A stretch of DNA of 64,000 nucleotides from Actinomyces trachealis (GTDB taxonomy: Bacteria > Actinomycetota > Actinomycetes > Actinomycetales > Actinomycetaceae), in NCBI RefSeq assembly GCF_015711475.1, contig NZ_CP065027.1, forward strand, positions 2,294,001 to 2,358,000, written 5' to 3'. The position numbers and the translations under genes were made by a program. The notes beneath the pieces were generated by a model. The model saw nothing but the letters and a program-made list of their open reading frames with translations, had not been told where the DNA came from and did no database searches. Below, piece after piece: positions 47,662 through 56,672 of this stretch; the first letter of the stretch is position 1; each line of letters starts with the position of its first letter.

Positions 47662-48731
47662 GCAACAGCAAGGTCGTCCGGCTGGGCACACGCGCCTCAG
47701 TCCTGGCCACCACCCAGTCCCGCACCGTGGCCCAGGCCCTGGAGGTGGCCGCTGCGAGCGCCGGGGTACCGCTGGAGGTGGAGCTGGTGAAGGTGCGTAC
47801 GCGCGGCGACGTCGACCCCGCCTCCCTGACCCGGCTGGGTGGCGTGGGGGTCTTTGCAGCTGCCCTGCGGGAGACCCTGCTGGACGGCGGCTGCGACCTG
47901 GCCGTCCACTCCTTCAAGGACCTGCCCACCGTCCCCGTACCGGGTCTGATGGTTTCGGCCGTGCCGCAGCGGGAGGACCCGCGAGACGCGCTGTGTCTGA
48001 GCCCGGAGTTGGTGGCGCGGGGTGTGCCCGGCCTGGAGGCCCTGCCCTTGGGTGCGCGCGTGGGCACCGGTTCGCCGCGCCGCTGCGCCCAGCTGCTGGC
48101 CCTGCGCCCGGACCTGGAGCTGGTGGATTTGCGTGGGAACGTGCCTACCCGCCTGGCCCGGGTGGTCGGCTCGGTGGTCAGCGTGGATGGCCCGGTGGGG
48201 GCCTCGCGTGAGCCGAATCTGGACGCGGTGGTGCTGGCCTTGGCGGGGCTGCGGCGCCTGGGCCTGGAGTCTTACGCCACCTTGGTGCTGGCGGACACCC
48301 CGGAGAGGGCTGAGGTTACGGGCGCCCCGCTGATGCTGCCTGCCCCCGCACAAGGGGCCTTGGCGGTGGAGACCCGCATCGATGTGGCCGAGCAGCTCCC
48401 CGCACTGGCGACGGCGCTGGCAGTCCTGGATGACCCGGTGACGCGGGCGGCGGCCACGGCGGAGCGGGCCTTGATGACTGGGCTACAGGCGGGCTGCGCA
48501 GCCCCGGTGGGGGCGCTGGCGCAGATGGCAGACGGGGCGCTGCGCCTGGATGCCGTTGTGGTGTCCCCGGAGGGGGCACGGCAGGTGAGCGTGCGCGAGC
48601 ACAGCGAGCTGGCTGAGGCGCAGACGCTGGGGATGCGGGCGGCAGCGGCACTGCTGGCGCAGGGCGCTGGGGAGGTAGCGGATCTAGGGGCTACTAAGCC
48701 CGCCGACGGCGGCCCCCGGGAGCCCGCGTGA
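47658..48731 (+). CDS. hemC: Hydroxymethylbilane synthase (porphobilinogen deaminase)
   Basis: This enzyme polymerises four porphobilinogens to hydroxymethylbilane, 357 residues. Signatures are LGTRASVLATTQSRTVA, HSFKDLPT and the dipyrromethane-cofactor Cys in GLQAGCAAPVGA. The start is the ATG at 47658 rather than the GTG six bases earlier, because GAGGAGG is properly spaced (seven bases) only to the ATG. It overlaps the cgoX stop and the hemD start by 4 bp each. Confidence 0.95.
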   Translation: MSNSKVVRLGTRASVLATTQSRTVAQALEVAAASAGVPLEVELVKVRTRGDVDPASLTRLGGVGVFAAALRETLLDGGCDLAVHSFKDLPTVPVPGLMVSAVPQREDPRDALCLSPELVARGVPGLEALPLGARVGTGSPRRCAQLLALRPDLELVDLRGNVPTRLARVVGSVVSVDGPVGASREPNLDAVVLALAGLRRLGLESYATLVLADTPERAEVTGAPLMLPAPAQGALAVETRIDVAEQLPALATALAVLDDPVTRAAATAERALMTGLQAGCAAPVGALAQMADGALRLDAVVVSPEGARQVSVREHSELAEAQTLGMRAAAALLAQGAGEVADLGATKPADGGPREPA

Positions 48732-49522
48732 ATGGTGCTTTGAGCGGCTGCCGGGTGCTGTTGACCCGAGTGCGCCAGAACGACGCCCTGGCACAGGCCC
48801 TGCGCGACGCTGGCGCGCAGGTGGAGGCCGTGGCGCTGACCCGCACTGTCCCGGGTGACATCACGGTGCGTGAGAGCGCTCAGGCCCTGGCAGCTTCCGG
48901 CGAGGCCGCCTGGCTGCTGCTGACTTCTGCCCGCACCTTGGAATGCCTGGACTTGAGCGGCCTGTCTTCCACCACGCGGGTGGGGGTGGTTGGGGAGGCG
49001 ACGGCGCAGGCCGCCGCCAATGCGCTCGGCCACCCGGTGGACTTGGTGGCCGGTGGCAGCGCCGCCGCCATGCTGGAGGCTGCGGAGCTGGCTGAGTTGG
49101 CTGAGCCGACTGAGAGTTGCCAAGGGTCCAGGCGCCTGGTGCTGCTTCCCGGCTCAGCCCTGTCCAGCCCCCTGCTGGCGGAGGGCTTACAGGCGCGCGG
49201 CTGGCAGGTGAAGGTGCTGCCGGTCTATAGCACGGCTCCGGTCGCGGCCGACGCGCTGCCGGAGGGGCTCGCTGACCGCTACCAAGCAGGGGCTTTCGAC
49301 GTTGTCGTGGTTACTGCTGGGTCGGGGGCGTGGGCCCTCAGCGAACTGCTGGGCCTACCTCCTGCGGGCACGGTGGTGGCTACGCTCGGGGAGCCGTCCG
49401 CGCGGACCGCCCGCAACCTGGGTCTGCCCGCCCCGCCCGGCGCGGTGGCCCGCCGACCCAGACCAGACGCCCTGGTGGCCGCAGTGGCTGCCGCCCACAA
49501 GCACCTAGGAGAGCAGGCATGA
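48728..49522 (+). CDS. hemD: Uroporphyrinogen-III synthase
   Basis: This enzyme closes and inverts ring D to give uroporphyrinogen III, 264 residues from GTG. The fold is weakly conserved but recognisable from [20 protein letters not shown] at the start, [13 protein letters not shown] in the middle and [19 protein letters not shown] near the end. The position between hemC and hemB with 4-bp overlaps on both sides makes the assignment secure. Confidence 0.92.
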   Translation: MNGALSGCRVLLTRVRQNDALAQALRDAGAQVEAVALTRTVPGDITVRESAQALAASGEAAWLLLTSARTLECLDLSGLSSTTRVGVVGEATAQAAANALGHPVDLVAGGSAAAMLEAAELAELAEPTESCQGSRRLVLLPGSALSSPLLAEGLQARGWQVKVLPVYSTAPVAADALPEGLADRYQAGAFDVVVVTAGSGAWALSELLGLPPAGTVVATLGEPSARTARNLGLPAPPGAVARRPRPDALVAAVAAAHKHLGEQA

Positions 49523-50568
49523 GCACCACCCCCGATTCCGCCGCCGAGTTCCTGCGCCGCCGCAACGTGCCCGCCCCTGGCGCCCCAACTGTCCGGCCCC
49601 GCCGTCTGCGCGCCACCCCCGCGCTGCGTGGACTCGTGGCGGAGACGCGCGTGGCACCAGGCCAGTTGATCTACCCGGCCTTCGTGCGCGAAGACATTAC
49701 TGAACTCCAAGCGATTGCCGCCATGCCGGGCCAGTTCCAGCACACCCTGGACTCGATCCGCCGGGAGGCGGCCGCCTGTGCCGCCGCCGGGGTGGGCGCC
49801 ATAGACCTATTCGGAGTGCCCGCCACGCGCGACGCCGTCGGCTCAGGAGCCTGGGCAGCTGAGGGGATCCTCAACCGGGCGGTGGCTGCCGTGCGCGCGG
49901 AGGTGGGCGATGCCCTGGTGGTGTGCGCGGACACCTGCCTGGATGAGTTCACCAGCCACGGGCACTGCGGCGTGCTGCGCTCCGGCTCTGGCCCGCGCGC
50001 CGGGGAGGTGGACAATGACGCTACCCTGCCCCTATACCAGGCGATGGCCGTGGCCCAGGCGGAAGCTGGGGCGCACATGGTCTCACCCTCGGGGATGATG
50101 GACGGGCAGGTAGCGGCGATTCGTGCGGCTCTGGATGCCACTGGGCATGAGGACGTGACTATTCTGGCGTATTCCGCCAAGTACGCCTCCGCTTACTTCG
50201 GCCCCTTCCGAGAGGCCGTGGGCTCCACCCTGCAGGGGGACCGGCGCAGCTATCAGCAGGATCCAGCCAATCGGCGTGAGGGCTTGCGTGAGGCGCTGCT
50301 GGACGTGGCTGAGGGAGCGGACATCGTGATGGTCAAGCCTGCTGGCCCCTACCTGGATGTGCTGGCCGACGTCGCCGCTGCCAGCCCCGTGCCGGTGGCT
50401 GCCTACCAGGTCAGTGGCGAGTACGCGATGGTGGAGGCAGCTGCTGAACGCGGATGGGTGGATCGCGAGCGCGTTATCACGGAGTCCGTGACCGGGATCG
50501 TGCGGGCCGGGGCGGACTGCGTGCTGACCTACTGGGCCCGCGAGATCGCCGAGCGCTTGCAGGCCTAA
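49519..50568 (+). CDS. hemB: Delta-aminolevulinic acid dehydratase (porphobilinogen synthase)
   Basis: This enzyme condenses two ALA molecules, 349 residues from the ATG at 49519 that overlaps the hemD stop. The active-site lysines are in [16 protein letters not shown] and [13 protein letters not shown]. The metal-binding cysteines lie in [18 protein letters not shown], indicating a zinc-dependent type. An upstream in-frame stretch inside hemD is rejected as a start. It is the last gene of the rightward operon; a methylase remnant follows before hemL. Confidence 0.96.
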   Translation: MSTTPDSAAEFLRRRNVPAPGAPTVRPRRLRATPALRGLVAETRVAPGQLIYPAFVREDITELQAIAAMPGQFQHTLDSIRREAAACAAAGVGAIDLFGVPATRDAVGSGAWAAEGILNRAVAAVRAEVGDALVVCADTCLDEFTSHGHCGVLRSGSGPRAGEVDNDATLPLYQAMAVAQAEAGAHMVSPSGMMDGQVAAIRAALDATGHEDVTILAYSAKYASAYFGPFREAVGSTLQGDRRSYQQDPANRREGLREALLDVAEGADIVMVKPAGPYLDVLADVAAASPVPVAAYQVSGEYAMVEAAAERGWVDRERVITESVTGIVRAGADCVLTYWAREIAERLQA

Positions 50569-50607
50569 GCGGCTATTCGTGTCAGGGTCCGTCTGTATCC
50601 TGACCGG

Positions 50608-51124
50608 GTGGACCTACTCAAGCGAGCGGCGCTGCGATGTACCAGTCTCATCAACCAGCTCAACGCTGAGAACCAGGTGAGGCTCGGGCAGTTCTTCACG
50701 CCGCCAGAGGTCGCAAAGGCCATGGCGCATCTGGCGCACCTGCTAGAGCGCGGAGCCCTTCGTATCCTTGACCCGGGCGCTGGCACTGGCGTGCTTTCCG
50801 CAGCGGTAATTGAACGCGCCCACGCACAGTGTCCTGACCTCAAGGTTGAACTAACAGCAGTCGAGGCAGACGCCAGTCTGCTCCTGGCGCTAACGGAAAC
50901 TCTCCGGGACTGCGAGAGAATCGGTGCGCGCACCAAAAGAACGCCACGCCTGGGCCTCAGAGGTGGTCATTGAAGACTTCATCTTCGTTCCAACATCAGA
51001 CGACGCCGCCGAGACAGTCTCCTGGATGGCACATGCCCGGCATACGCAGGTTAACGCTGGCGATCTCCGCAAGATGCGATTCCCGAGCTTGGAGCAGTTC
51101 CTTACGTTGGGACACCCCCCTTGA
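50608..51124 (+). pseudogene. Deleted DNA adenine methyltransferase (Eco57I-like) remnant
   Basis: The first 105 residues read as the N-terminus of an N6-adenine methylase: LGQFFTPPEVAKAMA and the SAM motif ILDPGAGTGVLSAAVI. After about 50920 the frame changes directly to a C-terminal methylase piece (HARHTQVNAGDLRKMRFPS). The catalytic NPPY region and the rest of the gene are missing, so this is an internal deletion plus frameshift. It sits between hemB and hemL and marks an insertion into the heme island. The 51125-51281 stretch holds no gene. Confidence 0.75.
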
Positions 51125-51281
51125 CCCAGAAGAGGGCTGCGAGGGCCACTACATCACCCGTCTCTCCCAACAAATGCATCAAAGAACAATTACAGAATCA
51201 ATCCCGATGCCCTGCTGACTAAGGGCGCATACAGCCCAGCACTTCAGTCTTTCCAATCAACAGATACGCCCAGGAGGAGCC

Positions 51282-52688
51282 ATGAGCACCCAGACCAACG
51301 CCGCCCTGTTCGAGGCTGCCCGCCGCGTCATCCCGGGGGGCGTGGACTCCCCGGTGCGTGCCTTCGGTTCTGTGGGCGGCACTCCCGCCTTCATCGCCTC
51401 CGCCTCCGGCGCCCACGTCACCGACGCCGCTGGACGCAGCTACGTGGACCTGGTGGGCTCCTGGGGGCCCGCCCTGCTGGGGCACGCCCATCCCGCCGTC
51501 GTTGACGCCGTGCAGCAGGCCGCCGCCCGCGGACTATCTTTCGGGGCGCCTACCGCCGCCGAGACCGCCCTGGCACAGGCCGTGCGCCGCCGCGTCCCAG
51601 CCGCTGAGCGGGTGCGCTTCGTGTCCACGGGCACGGAAGCCACCATGACGGCGATCCGCCTTGCCCGTGGGGCGACCGGCCGGGACCTGATCGTGAAGTT
51701 CGCGGGCTGCTACCACGGGCACTCCGACGGGCTACTGGCCGCCGCCGGTTCGGGTGTGGCCACGGGCGGCCTGCCTGGCAGCGCGGGCGTGCCCGAGGCC
51801 ATCACCTCCTGCACCATCGTCCTGCCTTACAACGACGTCGCCGCCCTAGAGGCCTGCTTCGCGGCGCGTGGTGAGCAGATCGCCGCCGTCATCACCGAGC
51901 CCGCCCCCGCGAATATGGGAATCGTGCCACCCGCCCCCGGTTTCAACGCCGCGATCCGGCAGGTGACGGCCACGCATGGTGCCCTTATGATCGCCGACGA
52001 GGTGCTCACGGGCTTCCGTGTGGGCCCGGCTGGCTTCTGGGGCCTGGAGGCACTGGATGGCTGGTCCACGGAGAACCCTGACGCCGTCGCCGTGGCGGGG
52101 GCGCCGTCGTGGCCAGGTACACAGTGGCGGGAGCAGGCCGCCTGGGTGCCGGACCTGCTGACCTTTGGGAAAGTCGTTGGTGGTGGCATGCCCTTAGCGG
52201 CATTGGGCGGGCGCACGGAGATCATGGAGCTGCTGGCTCCTGCTGGGCCCGTATACCAGGCGGGCACGCTCTCCGGGAACCCCCTGGCTACCGCCGCCGG
52301 GCTAGCTACCCTGGAGCTGGCCGACGACACCATCTACGCGCACGTGGCCGCCCAGGCCCAGGCCGTAGCTGGGGTGGTCAGTGCGGCCTTGAGCGCGGAG
52401 GGGGTGGCGCACCGGGTGCAGCGCTCTGGCTCCCTGTTTTCCATCATGTTCGGGGAGCAGGCGGCGGCTCACGGCGTGCGGGACTACGAGCAGGCCAAGA
52501 CGCAGGAGACCTGGCGTTTTGGACCGTTCTTCCACGCCTTCCTGGAGGCGGGGGTGGCCCTGCCGCCGTCAATCTTTGAGTCTTGGTTCCTGTCCGCTGC
52601 GCACGGCGAGCCGGAACTGGAGCAGATCGCGCAGGCGGCCCGGGTTGCGGCTCACGCTGCGGCGGCAGCTCAGGAGGGTCACCTATGA
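51282..52688 (+). CDS. hemL: Glutamate-1-semialdehyde 2,1-aminomutase
   Basis: This PLP enzyme makes 5-aminolevulinate from glutamate-1-semialdehyde, 468 residues. Family signatures are [29 protein letters not shown] and the PLP-lysine loop [18 protein letters not shown]. An insert of about 30 residues ([20 protein letters not shown] part) just before the PLP loop is unusual. CAGGAGGAGCC precedes the ATG. It has been separated from hemB by the methylase remnant and may have its own promoter in 51125-51281. Confidence 0.95.
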   Translation: MSTQTNAALFEAARRVIPGGVDSPVRAFGSVGGTPAFIASASGAHVTDAAGRSYVDLVGSWGPALLGHAHPAVVDAVQQAAARGLSFGAPTAAETALAQAVRRRVPAAERVRFVSTGTEATMTAIRLARGATGRDLIVKFAGCYHGHSDGLLAAAGSGVATGGLPGSAGVPEAITSCTIVLPYNDVAALEACFAARGEQIAAVITEPAPANMGIVPPAPGFNAAIRQVTATHGALMIADEVLTGFRVGPAGFWGLEALDGWSTENPDAVAVAGAPSWPGTQWREQAAWVPDLLTFGKVVGGGMPLAALGGRTEIMELLAPAGPVYQAGTLSGNPLATAAGLATLELADDTIYAHVAAQAQAVAGVVSAALSAEGVAHRVQRSGSLFSIMFGEQAAAHGVRDYEQAKTQETWRFGPFFHAFLEAGVALPPSIFESWFLSAAHGEPELEQIAQAARVAAHAAAAAQEGHL

Positions 52689-52753
52689 GTAGAAACCCAG
52701 CAGTCTGAAACAACCTGGATGTGTCTTGACAGGCAAGATACGGATATTTACCC

Positions 52754-52789
52754 GGGGTTTCAAGGAAAACCCCAGGAATATCGGATTCC
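52754..52789. promoter_or_regulatory. Two adjacent inverted repeats between hemL and the permease gene
   Basis: GGGGTTT-N6-AAACCCC (52754-52773) is followed directly by GGAAT-ATCGG-ATTCC (52775-52789). The first could be the hemL terminator, although no T-run follows. The second looks like an operator and shares the AATCCGAT octamer (reverse strand) with the hemE upstream repeat. TAGGAGG precedes the permease start about 100 bp downstream. Confidence 0.4.
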
Positions 52790-52891
52790 CTAACAAAGCA
52801 ATCATTTGCTACAAATGGCCTTTGTAGGTGTGGTCCAGACCTGAGGGCCGTACCCGATCCCGACCTATCCCTGTAGGAGGACGGATCAGCG

Positions 52892-54436
52892 ATGTCTACC
52901 AGGACCGCTGCCCACAGAGTCCACACACACCTTGCTGAGCCCAGCACGGTGGACACCAACCCACGCGTTTTGGCGTGGCACCACCTGGCCCTGATGGGCT
53001 TCGTGACGGTCTGGGGTTTTGGCAACGTCGTCAGCAACTTCGCCAACCAAGGGCTAGCCGTTGTCTCCTCCTGGCTGGCCATCATGGTGGTGTACTTCCT
53101 GCCCTACGCCTTGATGGTTGGGGAGATGGGTGCCACCTTCCCTGAGGCCAGGGCGGGTGTGGCCAGCTGGGTCCGTTCCACACTAGGTTCCGGTTGGGCC
53201 TACCTGTGTGGCTGGACCTACTGGGTGGTGCACATCCCCTACCTGGCGCAGAAGCCACAGGCGCTACTGATCGCCCTGGGCTGGGCGGTGGAAGGCAAGA
53301 ACGGAGTCATTAACAGCTACCCCGTCTGGGCGGTGCAGATGGTAGTGCTGGTGGTGTTCCTGGGCTTCACCTGGTTGGCCTCACGCGGCATCTACTCGGT
53401 GAGGATCCTGGGCACCGTGGCTGGCCTGGCCTCTGTGGTGATGGGGGGCCTGTACATCCTGCTGATGTTCGCCGCCCCCGTGATTCGCGGAGCACAAGTG
53501 GCCACACCGCGCCTGACCTCCCTATCCACCTATGTGCCCGACTTTGACCTGGGGTACTTCACCACCATCGCCATGCTGCTGCTCGCGGTAGGTGGGGCGG
53601 AGAGGATCTCTCCCTACGTCAGCAATATGCGAGACACGCGGTACGGCTTCTCGCAGGGCATGGTGCTTATGGCCCTGCTGGTGGCGAGTTCTGCACTGTT
53701 GGGCTCCTTGGCCTTGGGGATGATGTTCGACGTCGATCACATGGACGCCAAGATGCTGGCGGACTTCAAAGCTAACGGCCAGTACCTGGCCTTCCAGAAG
53801 CTCGGACGCTACTACGGTGTGGGCAACGCTTTCATGGTGCTGCAAGCGGTGGCGAATCTGCTGGTGCAGGCCGCCGTGCTGCTGATCTCCATCGACGCCC
53901 CCCTGCGGGTCATGCTCTGCGACGCCGACGAGCGCTACGTCCCTGCGGCGCTGCGCCAGGTGAACGAGTACGGCGCCCCGGTGAACGGCTACCGCCTCAC
54001 TGCGGTGCTGGTGGCGTTGATCTCACTGTTGCCCGCCTTTGGCGTGAAAACCCTGAGCGAGCTGTTCAGCAACCTGCTGGACCTCAACGCCGTCGTTATG
54101 CCGATGCGGTACCTATTCGTGTTCGCGGCGTACATCGCAATGCGCAAGCTCGCGGCGCGCGCTAGCCGACACTCGGAATACCGCCTGGTGGAAAGCGACC
54201 GCGTGGCCGTGGGGCTGGGCATGTGGTGTTTCGGCTTCACTGCGGCAGCCTGCCTACTGGGGGTGATCCCGGCACACCTGCCCCTGAGCAGTGCGGGTTG
54301 GTGGGGCAAGCTGGCACTGAATGTGCTGACCCCTCTGGCCTTGGTGAGCCTTGGGCTGGTCATGCCACTGATCGCGGAGCGTCAGCTGGGCCTGGACCGT
54401 CGCGCTCAACGCCGCCCCGGTGACACCATGCACTGA
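52892..54436 (+). CDS. APC-superfamily amino-acid permease
   Basis: This is an integral membrane transporter of 514 residues with about twelve TMs. The APC pattern is visible in TM1 (MGFVTVWGFGNVVSNFANQG) and in YALMVGEMGATFPEARAGV. It resembles the glutamate/GABA-antiporter-like branch of the superfamily, but the substrate cannot be fixed. A location directly after hemL is suggestive because glutamate is the precursor of the C5 heme pathway; this link is inference. The last residues run into a small direct repeat (ACACCATGCACTG twice). Confidence 0.85.
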   Translation: MSTRTAAHRVHTHLAEPSTVDTNPRVLAWHHLALMGFVTVWGFGNVVSNFANQGLAVVSSWLAIMVVYFLPYALMVGEMGATFPEARAGVASWVRSTLGSGWAYLCGWTYWVVHIPYLAQKPQALLIALGWAVEGKNGVINSYPVWAVQMVVLVVFLGFTWLASRGIYSVRILGTVAGLASVVMGGLYILLMFAAPVIRGAQVATPRLTSLSTYVPDFDLGYFTTIAMLLLAVGGAERISPYVSNMRDTRYGFSQGMVLMALLVASSALLGSLALGMMFDVDHMDAKMLADFKANGQYLAFQKLGRYYGVGNAFMVLQAVANLLVQAAVLLISIDAPLRVMLCDADERYVPAALRQVNEYGAPVNGYRLTAVLVALISLLPAFGVKTLSELFSNLLDLNAVVMPMRYLFVFAAYIAMRKLAARASRHSEYRLVESDRVAVGLGMWCFGFTAAACLLGVIPAHLPLSSAGWWGKLALNVLTPLALVSLGLVMPLIAERQLGLDRRAQRRPGDTMH

Positions 54437-54523
54437 CACCATGCACTGATCGACGCGTACACCCCGACCTGACTCGTGTCGCTTTGTGTGGGTTGGTGGT
54501 CGGGGGGTGGGTCATGATTCAAC

Positions 54524-54640
54524 ATGCCTCGCACTAACAGGCCATGGTGTGTGGTATGCGGCTCCACCAGCACCTGACGGGACACCAAAAAGGCATGAAG
54601 TCAGGACCGAGGTGGCGAGACCCTGCCGAACATACTTAAT
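54524..54640 (+). mobile_element. IS1249-like transposase N-terminal remnant
   Basis: From 54524 a frame reads MPRTNRPWCVVCGSTST and stops. A frameshifted continuation gives KSGPRWRDPAE-like residues. This matches what I recall as the start of IS1249-family transposases (a CxxC zinc-ribbon motif followed by a G-x-x-R-W-R-C stretch). The rest of the element is missing. No terminal inverted repeats were recognised. It lies in the 290-bp gap ahead of the metal ABC transporter. Confidence 0.55.
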
Positions 54641-54655
54641 GACACTGAGTCTCAT
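54639..54655. promoter_or_regulatory. Near-perfect 17-bp palindrome upstream of the metal ABC operon
   Basis: ATGACACTGAGTCTCAT is symmetrical at all but one base pair around its centre (ATGAnACT-n-AGTnTCAT). It lies 71 bp before the binding-protein start and could be a Fur/Zur-family or other metalloregulator site. The half-sites ATGA...TCAT are of the type seen in Fur-family boxes, but the match to any named consensus is partial. Confidence 0.4.
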
Positions 54656-54675
54656 GAGTTGATTGCACCCCCGCC

Positions 54676-54694
54676 TGCACTTAGGCTACCCAAA
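54676..54694. promoter_or_regulatory. DtxR/IdeR-type box upstream of the metal ABC operon
   Basis: TTAGGCTACCCAAA (54681-54694) matches 12 of 14 positions of the DtxR consensus right part, and a second TTAGG starts at 54696. It lies 32 bp before the start codon, overlapping the likely promoter. The shared TTAGGCTA core with the feoA region suggests one metal-responsive repressor for both loci. Confidence 0.5.
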
Positions 54695-54726
54695 GTTAGG
54701 ACAGCCTACGCACCCCAGAGGATCTC

Positions 54727-55692
54727 ATGACCATTTCCCGCCGTTCCGCCCTGCTCTCCGGCACCGCAGCCTTGGCTGCAACCCTGACCGCCTGCTCTAC
54801 GGGTAAGACCACCAGCACCCAGCACTCCCAAACTGGCACCAAGAACCCCGGCAAGCTAACCATCGTCGCCACCACCGGCTATCTAGGTGACGCCGCCAAA
54901 AATATCGCCCCCGACGCAGACATCACCATCCTGGTCGGCCCCGGCGGCGACCCCCACACCCAGGAACTCACGACCAAGGACACGGAGAAGCTCGGCAGCG
55001 CCGACGTCGTACTGTGGACCAGCCACGACATGGAGCACAAGATGATGGACCAGCTGGACAAGCTGGGCAGCAAGCAGGTCCCCGCCGCCGAGGCCATTCC
55101 CGAGGCTGACCTGCTGCCTTGGGAAGAGGATGGCAAAGTGGAGGGTCACGACCCACACGTGTGGAACTCCCCGGACAACTGGAAGCACGTGGTGACAGCC
55201 TGCGCCAAGAAGATCGCCGAGGTCGACCCAAACAACGCCTCCACCTACACCGCCAACGCCGAGGCCTACAACAAGAAGATTGACGCCGCCAAGGCCGCCG
55301 CCAAGACCAAGCTTGAGGCCATCCCAAAGGAGAGCCGCATCCTGATCACCGGTCATGACGCCTTCAACTACCTGGGCAAGACCTACGACATTGAGATCCA
55401 CGCCACTGACTTCGTCTCTTCCGAGTCGGAGATGAGCGCGGAGGACATCGAGAAGCTCGCTGCCCTAATCGCGGAGAAGAAGGTCCCCGTGATCTTCCAG
55501 GACAACCTCAAGAACCCTGAGGCCATCAATCACGTCAAGGACGCGGTAAAGGCCAAAGGTTGGGAGGTGGAGGTCTCCGACAAGCCCCTGTACGCCGACT
55601 CACTGGGCGAGACCGCCCCTGTAGACACCTACCTGGGCGTCTTTGAGTACAACGCACAGACCATTGCCGAGGCCCTCACACCGAAGGCCTGA
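54727..55692 (+). CDS. Metal ABC transporter substrate-binding lipoprotein (cluster A-I, TroA/ZnuA-like)
   Basis: This is an extracellular Mn/Fe/Zn-binding lipoprotein of 321 residues. The signal has a Tat-like SRRSALL and the lipobox TLTAC (Cys23). The four metal ligands of the family are visible: His in GGDPHTQE, His in HDPHVWNSP, His in ITGHDAFNYLG and Asp in LYADSLGE. His at the third site (not Glu) resembles TroA/ZnuA more than PsaA. There is no His-rich loop. The gene starts an operon with an ATPase and two permeases. Confidence 0.9.
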   Translation: MTISRRSALLSGTAALAATLTACSTGKTTSTQHSQTGTKNPGKLTIVATTGYLGDAAKNIAPDADITILVGPGGDPHTQELTTKDTEKLGSADVVLWTSHDMEHKMMDQLDKLGSKQVPAAEAIPEADLLPWEEDGKVEGHDPHVWNSPDNWKHVVTACAKKIAEVDPNNASTYTANAEAYNKKIDAAKAAAKTKLEAIPKESRILITGHDAFNYLGKTYDIEIHATDFVSSESEMSAEDIEKLAALIAEKKVPVIFQDNLKNPEAINHVKDAVKAKGWEVEVSDKPLYADSLGETAPVDTYLGVFEYNAQTIAEALTPKA

Positions 55693-55737
55693 CCAGAACC
55701 GGTGGCCATTCAGTTCTCTTGGAGAGGCCGCCCCGCC

Positions 55738-55779
55738 CGCCCCGCTGCGCCAGCACCTGCCCTGCCGCGCAGCGGGGCG
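55738..55779 (+). terminator. Intra-operon hairpin between binding protein and ATPase genes
   Basis: A perfect 13-bp GC-rich stem (CGCCCCGCTGCGC pairing with GCGCAGCGGGGCG) with a 16-base loop lies in the 185-bp gap 46 bp after the binding-protein stop. It may be a partial terminator or an mRNA stabiliser that makes the binding protein more abundant than the membrane components. Confidence 0.6.
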
Positions 55780-55877
55780 TAGGCACCTCAGGCCCAATCC
55801 TGCCCGTCTCTCCACCCAGCCACCAACCCACTGTCCCATCAACCAGCCAGCACACCAAAACAGCCTCAAGGAGCGCC

Positions 55878-56672
55878 GTGCCAACCCAGAGCAGCACGCC
55901 CCACCCCCTGCAGGTCACCGGCCTGTCCGTCGCCTACCAGGACCGTCTGGCCTTGCGCCGGGTAGACGTGCACGTGCCCGCCGGGCAGACCATGGCCGTG
56001 ATCGGCCCCAACGGTGCCGGAAAATCCACCCTGGTCAAAGCCGCAATGGGGTTAGTGCCCACCCTGACCGGCACGGTGAACTTCTTCGGGACCAACCTCA
56101 ACGCCGCCCGCCGCCGCGTGGCCTACATGCCTCAGGCTGCTGAGGTGGACTGGGACTTCCCCACCACCGTGCGTGACGTCGTCACCATGGGCACCTACGG
56201 GCGCCTCGGCTGGTTCCGCCGCCCGGGACGCCGCGAGCACGACGCCGTCGACGCCGCCCTGGAGGCCGCAGGCATCACCGACCTGGCCGACCGGCAGATC
56301 TCCCATCTCTCCGGTGGGCAGAAGCAGCGGGCTTTCGTAGCACGTACCCTGGTGCAGGACCCCGAGCTGTACATCATGGACGAGCCCTTCGCTGGCGTGG
56401 ACGTGGCCAGCGAGAGAGCCATAACCAAGGTGCTCACTAGCCTGCGCGACGCCGGCAAGACCGTGGTGGTGGTGCACCACGACCTGGCTACCGTGCGCCG
56501 CTTCTGCACCTGGGTCACAATCCTCAACCAGGGAGAGCTGGTAGCCTGCGGTCCCCTGGATGACGCCTTCACACATGACAACCTGCACCGTGCCTACGGC
56601 CTGACCGAGGAGGCCCTAGGGACCAGCCGCCCAGAAGGCAAGGCCCACGCGGGTTCGGGGGTGCGGTCTTGA
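55878..56672 (+). CDS. Metal ABC transporter ATP-binding protein
   Basis: This is a 264-residue ATPase energising the metal importer. Walker A is GPNGAGKST, the signature LSGGQKQR, Walker B LYIMDEPF, with the switch His in VVVVHHDL. The start is GTG 55878, set by AAGGAG five bases upstream. Longer in-frame extensions would run through the hairpin. The stop overlaps the first permease start (TTGA). Confidence 0.93.
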   Translation: MPTQSSTPHPLQVTGLSVAYQDRLALRRVDVHVPAGQTMAVIGPNGAGKSTLVKAAMGLVPTLTGTVNFFGTNLNAARRRVAYMPQAAEVDWDFPTTVRDVVTMGTYGRLGWFRRPGRREHDAVDAALEAAGITDLADRQISHLSGGQKQRAFVARTLVQDPELYIMDEPFAGVDVASERAITKVLTSLRDAGKTVVVVHHDLATVRRFCTWVTILNQGELVACGPLDDAFTHDNLHRAYGLTEEALGTSRPEGKAHAGSGVRS

